The notes beneath the pieces are model-generated. The model ran no database searches, was not told the DNA's origin, and saw only the letters and a list, made by a program, of their open reading frames with translations. A program made the position numbers and the translations under genes. A DNA stretch of 64,000 nucleotides from Chloromonas sp. AAM2 (taxonomy: Eukaryota > Chlorophyta > Chlorophyceae > Chlamydomonadales > Chlamydomonadaceae): contig QAXH01006077.1 in assembly GCA_004335635.1 (NCBI GenBank), forward strand, positions 1-64,000. The letters run 5' to 3'. This document shows, piece after piece, positions 1 to 13,233 of the stretch. Numbering within the stretch: the stretch's first letter is position 1; each line of letters opens with the position of its first letter.

Positions 1-80
1 CACAGCATCCAGGTGCACAGCATCCAGGTGCACAGCATCCAAGTGCACAGCATCCAAGTGCACGGCATCCAGGTGCACAG
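1..80. repeat. 15-bp tandem repeat at window start
   Basis: Five complete copies of a 15-bp unit (CACAGCATCCAGGTG with G/A variants at two places) fill positions 1-75, followed by a partial unit. The array probably continues left of the window. It lies just 3' of the minus-strand gene that ends near 175. Whether it is intergenic or intronic cannot be decided from this window. Confidence 0.9.
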
Positions 81-174
81 GCACACCTCTCTGTGAAGCC
101 ATGACCCCAGCACTGTCTTCTCTCTACCCGCGTACGTAGTTACTAAGCCTCCGTGTGGCAGACCCGAACATGGT

Positions 175-3100
175 CTACTCGCCCACCTTGTAGGTTGTGA
201 CAATGAAGTGCCGTGTGTGCGAGTCCTTGCCCCGGGGCAGGTACTCCTCGCTGAACACGCGCACACACGGACGATGCGGGGGCCACCAACGCTCGGGACC
301 CCCCGGACCGGAGCCCGGTTGCACCTCGTCCCGACCAGCTTGCTGGCCTGCTGCCTGGTGTAACACCTGCTGCTGCCTTGTGGACGCCTGGGCTTGCTGG
401 CCCAGCCCCGCCTGCCCCTGCTGACCATTGGCTTGAGGAGCGGTGTGTTCATGGTGCCTCCATGATCTCGGGCCGTGGTGCATGTGACCCGCACAGTCCA
501 CCCGCCAGGGCGGGAAGTGTGCACACTGCGCCCCTGGCCACTCCCCAGGCACCCACGTGCTCCACATGCCCTGATCACATGCCTGATCCCCCAGCCACTG
601 CTGCTGCTGCTGCTGCATCATCAGCTGGTGCTGCCCGTGCGTGTGTTCCTGCTCCTGCGGCTGCCAGCCCAGCCACGCCTGCTGCTCCTGCGCCTGCCAG
701 TTCACCCACTGCCCATGATCCAGCCGCTCCTCCCACATCTCCACGGGATTTGGCGCGTCATACAGCAACCTCATGCCACCATGTGCATGCCCAGTGCTCC
801 ATTGCCCATGCTCGCCATGAGCACCCCAGGACCCGTCCATCCCTGCATGATGGAAGCAATCAGAGCCCCTGCTCCAGCCTTGGAGCTCACCAACTGGGCC
901 CTGCCCTCGCATACCGGGGTCATCTTTCGCCCCCACATGCCACGGCCAGGGCTCATCCATGCCTCCATGCTGCTGCTGCTCCTGTTGCCGGTGCTGCCAG
1001 TGAGCATGCCAGGCCATGTGCTCAGCCTGATCGGCCTCGCTGCTTTCCATGCACTGCTGGTAGAAGGCCCACCTCTCGTTGTATGTCGCAAAGGCTCTTT
1101 TCCCCGCAAGCGCACGCCGGACGAGGGCAGGAGGAACGGAGTTGCACCACGCAGCAAAGTCCAGCGCGTTCTTCTGAAAGGGAAACGTCTGCAAGGTCGC
1201 CAACGAATCAACTATCATGCAGAAAGCCAGCAGGTTTGTGGCATCAAAAGCGATGCAGCACTTTCATTCAAAGCATGTCATGATGTTGCATCTGCAGAGA
1301 GGCCTGAGCCATGCTTGTCAGTTCCATGCATCTGGCACATGCAGAGGTTTGACCGTGCTGGCAACAGCTCACATACATGCTGATGTATGGTAGGAGCGTT
1401 GCCTGCGCTGCAAGACAACTGGAGTGTAGTGTGTACCTTGAGTATACCTCAATGACTGTACCTCAGCAGGCTTCTGTTCATCAGGTTCACCATCACCATC
1501 GCAAACCTCCAGCCCTTGATGCATGGACTGAACCTCTCGCTTGCGCCATGGAGACACGCACGCATACACACGCACCTCGTACACATGCAGCCGTGTATCC
1601 CAGTACTCCATGTGGAGCTCAGGGCCCAGGACAGAAGGGGCCAGTGGAGGGGCATGGCTGGGCTCTGGACAAGCTGCTGCTGCACTGCTGGCATTGACGC
1701 CTGCTGGCGGCTGCTGCTGCTGCTGCTGCTGGTGCTGTTGTGGCTGCTGCCGCGGTTTTGGCTGCTGCTGCTGTTGTTGTGGCTGCTGCTGCTGGTGAAG
1801 GTGATTCGCATACGGTGCCATGAAATGAGGCTGTGCCTGTGCGCCACCAGGTTGAACCCAGTGTTGCTGATGGTTGTCATGATGGGCTTGGTGGCGGTGT
1901 TGCTGCTCCCACTGCGCCCCTGCTTGCCGCTGTACCGGCAGGGGTAGCTGGCCTAGCCCCTGCTGCTGCTGACCCCAGCGCTGCTCCTCCTGCTGCTGGT
2001 GCTGCTGGACGTGTGGCATGCCTTCCCTGCCCGTCGTATGAGTGCGTACGAAGGTGTGGTTTGCAGTGCTGTGGCGACCCTGATTCGCATTCAGTGCAGG
2101 CTGCATGTGTGAATCTGCCGGCCCTGGTTGCCACTGCTGTGGCTGCTGTCGCTGAGGCTGTGGCTCCTGCTGCTGCTGCTGTGGCTGCTGTGGCTGCTGT
2201 GGCTGTGGTGGCAGTGGTGGCTGTTGTTGCTGAGGCTGTGGCAGTGGCTGCTGAGGTTGTGAGTACTGTAGTGGCGGGCTGGGGTATGCATCCCTGGCAG
2301 GGGAGCCAGGGGCTTGCATGGGCTCCCTCTCGGGATGCAGCGGTGTCAACCGGACAGCCGGCCGCCTACGCCGCATTACCAGGGAAGGTGAGCTCAGCTC
2401 GGCAGAGGGGCTGGCACTTGCATGCAGCCGGCCAGCAGGAACGGCGGTGGTGTCTGGCATAGGTGCTGCAGCAGGGCCGCCAGCAGGGCTGTCACGTGCT
2501 GGCGTTGACCTGGCAGGGCTGCTGTCTGCCATAGTCGCATAGGCAGGGCTGCTGCCTACCCTTAAGGGTGTTGCCCTATCGGCGATTGTAGCTACAGGGC
2601 TGTCCGCTGCAGGGCTCAACCGGATTGGGCTGTGGTCAGCCATGGTCGCCACCGCAGGGCTGCTTTCCGGTGGTGCGATGGGGCTGTGAACATGCAGGGG
2701 TGGCCTGGCAGGGCTGTCACCTGGCAAAGACGCATTGCCAGGGCTGCCTGGCCTGGTAACCTGCCTGGTAAGGCTGCCTGCACTTAAGAACGGCTTGGCA
2801 GGGCTGCTGCTTGCGTGCACTGATCTATTGCCTGCAGACTGTACACGTGCCACGGTCCTATCCGCCTGCTTCTTTTGCCAGGGTACAGCTGGCGAGGCAG
2901 GTTTTGCGGCATGGTCGAGGCTGGATGCCTCACTTATACGAGCTGCACGAGTGCCGGGAGATACAGGTAGGACTGCGGCCTGAGGTGGTTTGCCATGCTG
3001 GGGTGACAGATGATTAGTCTGGCCTAGAGTTCCCTGTCTGTGTTCTGGCAAGCCAGGGATGGCCTGATCAGCCGACGCAGGATGCAAGGGTGAGGCGGGC

Positions 3101-6100
3101 TGCATGGTTGCAGGGGTGGGGTTGCGAGTTAAGCCAGGGGGCAGCCGGGGTGGACTGTGCTGCCAACGTGTTGCGCCATTTGGGTTGCTGCTGCCGTGTG
3201 GGAGGGCAACTGCAGCCTGAGCTCCTAAGCTGGTGGATTGCAGCAAACTCTGCCCCGGCGTTGCCTTGCCTGGTCTAGTACCAGGCACGGCTGTGCCAGG
3301 CATGGGCTGCTGCGGCTCCTGCTGCGCCCATGGCTGGTGCTGCTGCAGTGACACTGGTGGCTGCTGGGATTGAGGCGGCTGCACAGCCATCCCTGTACCA
3401 GGCCGCTGAGCCGTCCGTTCCTGCAACCAGTTTTGGGGTCGTGAATACATCAGTTGACTCTGACCCTGTGGCGTTGCCTGTGACGCTGTGCCCGGATGAA
3501 TGTGCCGTGCGTCAACCGCCTGAACAGGCCCTGTTTGTGGCTTGGAGCTGCCTGACATGCTTGGTGATACCGGGTCTGCTGCACGGCGGTGTGCCTGCTG
3601 CGATCCTTGCTGCACAGCGCCGTTGAGCCCACCGTGCACGAACGGAGCACCCTGCTGTGCTGATTGCTGTGCAGCTGGCTGTGCAGCTGGATAGGCAGCA
3701 GTCCAGTCATCAGCACCATCACTGCCGCTGCCTCGTCCGTGCCCTGACCTGCCATTTCCACAACTGCTGACTGCGCCGCTACTGCTATCAGCGTCAACCC
3801 TGGAACGCCCATTGGTAGTCATGCCAATGCTACTGACATGCGTAGCAGGGCCGAGGTGGACAACATTCTCACCAGCACTGTTCCCTGCAGGCCTGCCATT
3901 GCCATTGCCATTGCCATTGCCATTGTCATTGCCATTGCCATTGCTGTGGTCACCATGACCATAAATCGTAGCTGCACTACCGGTTGCATGGATCTGATGC
4001 CCGTTAGCCTGTTCTGCTCTTGCATGCGGGCTGCCAACAGCAGCCATGCTCAGATGGCCGCCACCATCATTGCTGCAAGTGAAGCCGAATGTGGCCGTCC
4101 CCATCTGGGGCCCGTCCAACCCCATCACATGATCCCCGTGGCCCGGTGCGGCTACAGGGCGCTGCAAGTGGGAGACAGCACTGGGGCTGCCCTCACAGCA
4201 GCTGGCATAGAGCTGGCTGCTGCTGCCGCCTGCTTGTGCTGCCGTCCCGCCCTCCCATGAGCCATCCATTTCAGAGCTACTCCATGCAGGGCTACTGCTG
4301 CCGCTGTGCACTGACTCTTCTGTGGTGCCTAGATTGTCATGTGGCGTGCATGGCAGGGCATGGGATGCACGGGCGCCAGTGAACGGGGTTGGCCAAGGCC
4401 TGCTGACCTGGGCTGCATCTGGCGTGGCATGGGGGTCACTGTGCATGAAAGCTTGCGGAGCGACTGGTTGTTGTAAACTGCCAACTCCACTCATTGAGAA
4501 TTCCCATGTCTGAGGGCTTTGGGGCAACACACTGCTGCCTCCATCCCCAGCCCGCCCTTGCAGACGCTGCTTTTGATCTGTTGATGGCAATGGGTGAAGC
4601 TCTTGCTGCTGCTGCGAAGGCCGTCTGCCTCTGCGCCTCAGGGGCAGCAATCCTGGTGGTACGTGCCTGTCATTGGCGCTCCTCTGCTGCCCCGGCTGCT
4701 TTACATCTATGCGTGCAGTTTCCTGACATGCCATCACAACTGATGCAGGCATGGGACTGATCTGCATGGAACCCGCCATGCTCTGTGTGAAGCCAATTGG
4801 CTGTGTGATGCCCATGCCAGGCCCTACACCTGGTGTCACCTGTGCACCACATGGGCTTACCATCATGCCACATGGCCCCTCCTCATGGCCTGCACGTGGC
4901 CCCATGTGACCACCTGGTGTGACGGCATGTGCACCCAGGTGGTTGTCTGCTGCTTCAGTCTTTTTCTCTCCTGCTGTACGCTCACGTGGAGTGGCGTGGC
5001 TGACTGGGTTATCAGGATTTGAAGGCTGCAAAGCCTGGCATGAAGAGCGCACAGGCGTATCCTGGAGAGTGAGGTCAATGACCTCTGGCTGCAGCTGCCG
5101 AGCTTGATAAGCAGTGCGGCAGCTGACACCAGGCAAGTGGCCAACATGAGGAGGGGTGTGGCACAGACTTCTTGCCTTGGCGCCCATAGAGCTGGTCGAT
5201 GCTGCAGGCAGGCCATGCACTGACATGGTAGCCTGGCTGGCATGCGCTGACCTGCTGGGCTGATGGCGACATGGTGCGATGCTGTCTGGTGCCTGACAAA
5301 ACATTGCATCACCTATTGCTGATACAACACTGCCATCTGGCTGTGATAAAGCAGTCCTGTCGCGCTGTGGTGGGCCATCGGCTGCTGCGAGGGGCAGCAG
5401 GGCGTCCTGTGGCGCTTGGGTTGAGTCTACTAAGGTAGCATGGCCAAGCTGTTGCTGGAGTTGATTGCATGGCTGTGGTGAGCTCTCGCATGCTTGCATG
5501 GCCAGGGGTGTGCCGAGCTCCATGGGGCTGCCCATGCAGGATGCATGCGCCGTGCGGCCGGCCAGAGGTGTGCCAGAGGCCGCCTTCACAGCACCAGGTG
5601 CACGTGCTTCAACAAGAGGCACGTGATGCCCACGTGACGGCGTAAGACGTTTCCCCTGATCATATGTGAGGCTGCTGAGCTGTTCAGTTGCAATGTGCTG
5701 ATGAGCAGCTGGTGCAATGGCCCCTACGCAGTGTTGAATGGCACTGCCAGGCTGTACAATGGCATCGCAGTGTGTCTGTGCTTTTGCATGGCTGCCAGGC
5801 TGCTGCATTCCCACACCACGTGCGACCTGATCACGCATGCCATGCGCATCGTGATGTTGGCTGCCTGCTGCGCCTGTGCTGGCCAGAGCTGCATGCTCTG
5901 CTAGCATCGCATGGCCAGATGAATTCCCTGACACTGACAGGTTCCTCAGCCACCCTGCACAGCAGCATGGATTGGTACAGCAAGCACAGACATGCTCTGA
6001 TTCACAGGACACAGTTCAACCTGTGACGTTCTCAGCACAGCAGACATGCGATCAAGGTCATCATCTGTAACATGCAATTTGTGCCATGTTGGCTGCTTGT

Positions 6101-6901
6101 TAGATTCAAACCATGCGCTGCAGTGAGAATAGTGCAGACTACTGTCTACATCTGCACTTGCTGTGCAGTGGTCGGGTGCTGGCGTGCATTTTCACTGGCT
6201 TGAATACTGGCATGAGGGATGCTAGTAGGACATGCATTCGCACCTGCACTCTGGCCTGGGTAGACCACAGGTGAAAAGATTATTGCCTCCTCTTCCTCTT
6301 CCTTGGCTGCCTCCGCAACCGACCCCTGCTGGCCTGCATGGAACCTTGGCTCTGCAGCTGGCATGTTTCTGCCTGGCATAGCTGTGATCTTGGCTTGCGT
6401 CCCGTGCCCAGCAATAAGGCGGCCTGCATGGCTGATTTTCTTGACGCCTCCGGCAACTGCAGAGCTGTCAATGATCTTGGATGCCTTAGGAGCTGAGGCT
6501 CTTGACCTGATAAAGGTCGGCTTGGCTGCTGTGTGTTTAGGAACAGGTGGCTTGCATGGCGCCGGCTGGTTTACCCTTGCACCTTGCATGCCTGCACCCG
6601 CTGCTGGCTGGCCAGGCAATAAGTGGACGCTGGTTACAACTGGAAGTGGGGCATAGCCGCGTCTGATTTGATGAGCCTTGGCTGCACGTCTGGTCTGATG
6701 GTCTGATGGCGTCTTGGTCTTTGCTGCTGTGTCATGACCAGCCTTGCTGTCGTCCTCCCAGCCACGTTTCATATCATCGCTAGGCAGCTGCATGCACAAG
6801 TTCAAGACAAGCTGATAACATCGGGCTCCTGTGTTGTTGGCATGTGTCTGGGCTGCGGCAACCTGCCTGCTCACCAGGTTTTTCTGGAGCCAAGCCCTCA
6901 T
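175..6901 (-). CDS. Large Gln/Ser/Pro-rich low-complexity protein, function unknown
   Basis: I read three exons on the minus strand: 6901-6244 (ATG at 6901), 5954-1462 and 1188-175 (stop TAG). The junctions close in phase (phase 1 with donor G|GTGCGA, then phase 0 with donor GAG|GTACAG), giving about 2,054 residues. The bulk is low complexity: Ser-Pro-Ala repeats around 2470-2812, an Asn-Gly run around 3893-3946, and Gln tracts around 1700-1795 and 2157-2260. A basic RRRGRRPSQ patch lies near 4630. The C-terminal part looks more ordered: a WDTRLHVYEVRVYACV segment near 1570-1620, then a Trp/His/Gln-rich region. I recognise no family. The 3' end is uncertain because TACAAG|GTGGGC just before the stop is also a possible splice donor, so the gene could extend left of the window. 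A further exon upstream, near 6971-6900, is also possible. Codon use is GC-rich and strongly CTG/GCA-biased, like the other long genes here. Confidence 0.6.
1700..2265. repeat. CAG/CTG-rich segments encoding Gln tracts
   Basis: Interrupted CTG/GCT/GTT triplet runs on the plus strand (CAG/CAA on the coding minus strand) occur at about 1708-1795 and 2157-2260. They encode Gln-rich and Pro-Gln stretches of the gene spanning 175-6901. Interruptions (CAA, CCA) are frequent, so these are imperfect microsatellites rather than pure expansions. Confidence 0.75.
3893..3946. repeat. Hexamer CCATTG microsatellite within coding sequence
   Basis: About eight head-to-tail CCATTG units (one with a TCATTG variant) encode the alternating Asn-Gly run in the low-complexity gene. 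The unit is six bases, so copy-number change keeps the reading frame. Confidence 0.85.
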
Positions 6902-9587
6902 CGTCCCCGACCAGCATTATGTAGCCCAGTGGCAATCGCATGTCGGAAGGACGCCATGTCAAAACAAGCACAAAACGACGTTCGTGTCACGCCCAGCACC
7001 AGAGTTCAGCCCTGCCGCTGTTGTGAGCAGTCGGGGCTGCATGCAAAAATGCGCAAGCTTGTAACCGCTGAAGTCGGTTACACTGTGACATGAAACCTCA
7101 AGCCATGTCTCAAAAAACACATTTGCCCGTCGTCGTGTTTACACGGATAACCTTTTTGAGTTGTGGCGGTGTCTCCCGTAAATACGTAAACGTGTTCACA
7201 CCCAGCAAGTCTGCCGTACAACCGTTGCAACTTGCTAGAGGAGTTGCAACTTGCACCCAGGGGTAGAGGACAATGCTGGCGCTTAAGAGAGCCGTCATGG
7301 GGTGTGAGTCCCCTTACAACCGGGTTTTATTGTAATTATTGACTACACGCCCCCAGCACGAACGTTAGCAACATATGCAAGAGACGAGGCTGGATACTGT
7401 CCTGCTCAAACCTGAGCAACAGAAGGCAACTTCAAGGCGAAGGAGCAATGAACGCAGAACACACACACACGCCAGCAAGAGGCTGAGTGTGCGCACACTA
7501 AAACGGCTAATGCTTGTCCGCGTAAACTAGGCTCAGCTGCTGGTTGTGGCTGAGGTAGTCTGGCGTGACAAACACCTCATCTGATCATCCATTGTCTGAC
7601 ATAGAAATTGCAGCAGAAGGTTTGGATGTGTGGTTCAGCATGTTTGAGCTTTGTTGTTGAACTGCCTTCATGACCATCAGCCAATCCGACTGCCATCGGT
7701 GTTGTTTCCTCAAGATGCACAAGCAGACATGCAGGTGTACGAAAATCCACTTCAACAGATAGACGGTGGAGTGCAGACATGTGTTCACTGTACAGTGCTG
7801 CGTGATCTCTGGTTCATGCGCATCCAAACTTAGGCAGAACACAGTACAAGTTACAAGTGGTTGTAGTCAGTGAACCAAATGCAAGATGCTCCGACCGCAT
7901 CCAGCAGCCTCGGCAATCCAGGTCTTCTTATGGTGAAGGAAAGTGTGGCCTGGGCCTTTTCCTTGCAATGTCACCGTGTAAGGTTCCAGGGCTCCATCCT
8001 TATGCCGCAACATGGTCACACTAACAGGGACCATTTTGTGGCTGCACCCAAAACCATGCACCCGAAATCAGAGTGTGCATGCCAGGCAAACAGCTTGTCA
8101 AAGCTACAGCTAGAGATGAAGTGCACGTGAACCGTGCCATGAACGGAACACAGCGCCACAAGTTGTGGTGGGCGTTTCAATTCTAAAACAAGCCCACGCA
8201 CGATCACTGACGGAGTCTGTGGGCCTGTGCGATCTGCCTGGGTCGCCCTGATGAAAAGTATGCGAACTGGCAAAAGAAGTCTGGTGCAATTGCTCGTCAA
8301 CCACCTTGAATTGCATTTTGCGATAATGATCGCGAAAATGTTACCGAAAAAGAAATGGAAAGAAACTCAAGTAGCGGGCCTCGGTAACCCAATGTGAACT
8401 GCACTAAAACTGCCTCAGGCTCTTGTAGGCTCCCAAATCATTTCTAAACTGAGATGTCTGTCTGTTGAAGTCGAACAAGGGGTCCCTGACACCGCATTAT
8501 ATGGCAAAGAAAGTGCACGACATGTGCATTTGTAACTGCAAGCTACAAGGGCCTCATCACATGCTCCGACCAGTGGCATGTGCTTCGGCATGGCACATCA
8601 TGTGACAACATACTGGCCGACTGCGCTACCAAGTTGAATAGACTGGATGCCACCCCCTACGTAACCCTGTCAGCTTTCTCTGATGTGCCACAATGGCCAA
8701 TTCCCCTACTGCTACATGCTTGCACAAAACGCAATGGTCGGACGCTGGTCCCGTATACACGCAGACGGCTTGTTCGAGCAATGCCGCTGGACACACCATT
8801 GCATCCTCACATGCTGATTCCAAATCACCAATCATCATTCAAGAGCAGAATCGCACTGCCGTCCAGGCATCTGAAAGAGGCCTTGGTCTGCACGCTGAGA
8901 GGCCACGTTAAATAACGAGAGGCCTACCACTAGCCTGAGTAGCAGGTCCATCACCACCAGACAGGAGGTACTCTTTATGATGCAGTGCTGGCCAAGCGGC
9001 ACGCACACACATCGCTTACTTTTGAATTCCCTTTGGCGACGAGCGGAAATGTGTAAACAATGCCGGGCGCAAGACAGACAATCTGGTTCCATGCAAGCCG
9101 AGAATACTCGACGTAGCACACGCTTGCAGTTGAAAACAGCTAAACTGCGACATCCATATCTCCTACCGAGTAACAGGACCCTCTGCAGTGGCAGATGGCC
9201 CATACAACATTCATCCGCTGTTATAGGAGCTGGCCAGAAAGAACTTGCTCCTTCAAGTACAATGGCGCGCGTCAGGCAATAGAAGCACCGAGTTGACTGG
9301 CTACACCAAACCTGTGTGCGCCATCTGATTGCCCGGATTCCGAAGTATGACTACGAGCCTACAAACTTCGCAGGACTTTCCTGAGCTGTCCATCACTGGC
9401 AGTCTCCTGAGCATGCCAAGCAACCGCGCGCCATAGCTTATAAAACAGCAAGACCAGTACACGAAATAGTCAAGGGCGGCAGTATAGCAAAGATGCATCC
9501 TACCTGTGCATACTTGTTCGGGTGCAGGCGGATCTCAGTACCAATAAGGAAAAAAACGTGCCACTGAAATCATGCCAGCAATGGAAT
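6902..9587. other. Gene-poor stretch upstream of the low-complexity gene
   Basis: No convincing gene is seen. A short minus-strand frame from 6971 (TWRPSDMRLPLGY...) could be an upstream exon of the gene starting at 6901, but joining it would need an intron of only about 46 nt. An open frame at 8580-8915 (plus, 111 codons) lacks splice or family support. Base composition is clearly less GC-rich than in the long coding exons, as expected for intergenic DNA. Confidence 0.5.
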
Positions 9588-9619
9588 CACAACACAGACA
9601 CACACACACAGACACACAC
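9588..9619. repeat. (CA)n microsatellite
   Basis: An imperfect CA-dinucleotide run interrupted by GACA units. No gene feature overlaps it. Confidence 0.8.
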
Positions 9620-9635
9620 GTGCCGTTGTCCGCTA

Positions 9636-9950
9636 TCATGCCTTGTGCACTGAGATAAGTCTTAGCAACCCGTCGAACTGAGATGCTGAGAACGGGATAG
9701 ATGCAGTCAGGTCAAAAAACGCTTTCTCGTAACGACCGTGCCTGCTATCCATAATGTTTGAGCATTCAATGCCTCTGCTCTGGAAACAACCATGACAGGC
9801 GGCAACATTGAATTCCATGGACGACCATCCTAAAGCAGCAAGAATAAGCAACAAAGCAGAAACGGCCACTGCACGGCCTGAGAATGCTAGGTTTGAAAGG
9901 TGAGATCTTCCCCACCGGGTGAACCTGGTGCTTTCTGCCACACCTTGCAT
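9636..9950 (-). CDS. Possible small single-pass membrane protein (weak)
   Basis: An ATG-initiated frame of 104 codons. It has one hydrophobic stretch (AVAVSALLLILAALGW, roughly residues 27-42) after a basic N-terminus, followed by three Cys residues. It lies about 850 bp beyond the 3' end of the kinase gene on the same strand. I recognise no family, and no splice signal is needed. The frame could equally be chance or part of the kinase 3' flank, so confidence is low. Confidence 0.2.
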   Translation of the reverse strand: MQGVAESTRFTRWGRSHLSNLAFSGRAVAVSALLLILAALGWSSMEFNVAACHGCFQSRGIECSNIMDSRHGRYEKAFFDLTASIPFSASQFDGLLRLISVHKA

Positions 9951-10802
9951 ACCAAGTCAGATGATGCCAGCTGGCCATCCCCTATCCGGACCCCTCAGCC
10001 ACCACCCAGTGGCGACCCGTTGATAGGCAAGTGCCTTGTGAGCAGCACAATGCTGTCTTCAAAACCAACCCGTGCATGTTGCCAAGTCCACCACCACCCC
10101 GCATCAGGGTGACATGGGAAAAGGATTGCAGAACGCCATGCAATGTGCGAACGAGAAAAGCGTGTGCATGTTGCAGATGCCAAGAAGCAAGATGGAGCAG
10201 TCCCCTAGCAAGGGAAGCATGCAATTAGGCCCAGGAAGCCGCCTGCCACACCCTGTGCACACCACTTCTGAATAGCCTGCACCTCACCCCAGAGAGCATG
10301 CCACCGCTATAGTCAGTGGCTGGATAGCACAAGGGGCTCATGGTAGGTGCACTAGCAGCTCCTGATCACACTCTCACGCAGATTGCATGGATGTCGCCAG
10401 CATGCAGGAAGTGAAGGGACAATCTGACATGCTACCAGGGCAGCCGAACGCTCGCAAGGCTTGAAGTCATAGGAACAAACTTGCATTGATCCGGCTTCCA
10501 ACAGTGTGATCATGCAGAGCATCAACTCGCAGGTTTTACTTGTGAACTGGCCGGGCGCGGTTGAGGAATGACTGGGATTGGGGAACACGCTGCATGTTCT
10601 GACCATGCGGCACATGGCTGCACGTTCCTCTGCAGTACCTGGGAAGATAATCATCATGCAGCGCGCTCAGCCTAGCCTCTGCCGCTGTCACGTGTATGCA
10701 CGAATTTGCACATTCCCTAATCACGTACACTGACACGAACCCTGAGGCAGGTGTCGTGAATACGCCCGCTGTGGTGGTGCCTGCCCGTCCAAGGCTGGCC
10801 TC
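9951..10802. other. 3' flank of the kinase gene
   Basis: I see no coding region with support here. It lies downstream of the kinase stop codon at 10803-10805 and presumably holds its 3' UTR. Short open frames on both strands have no domain or splice support. Confidence 0.4.

Positions 10803-13233
<2,431 letters not shown>

Noticed and set aside
1..80. CRISPR-like interpretation of the 15-bp direct repeats
   Set aside because: Units are contiguous without spacers and the genome is eukaryotic; this is a simple minisatellite.
378..1283. Long plus-strand frame opposite the low-complexity gene
   Set aside because: It is the antisense shadow of the minus-strand exon; it is Ala/Pro/His-rich only because of the GC-rich complement and has no splice or family support.
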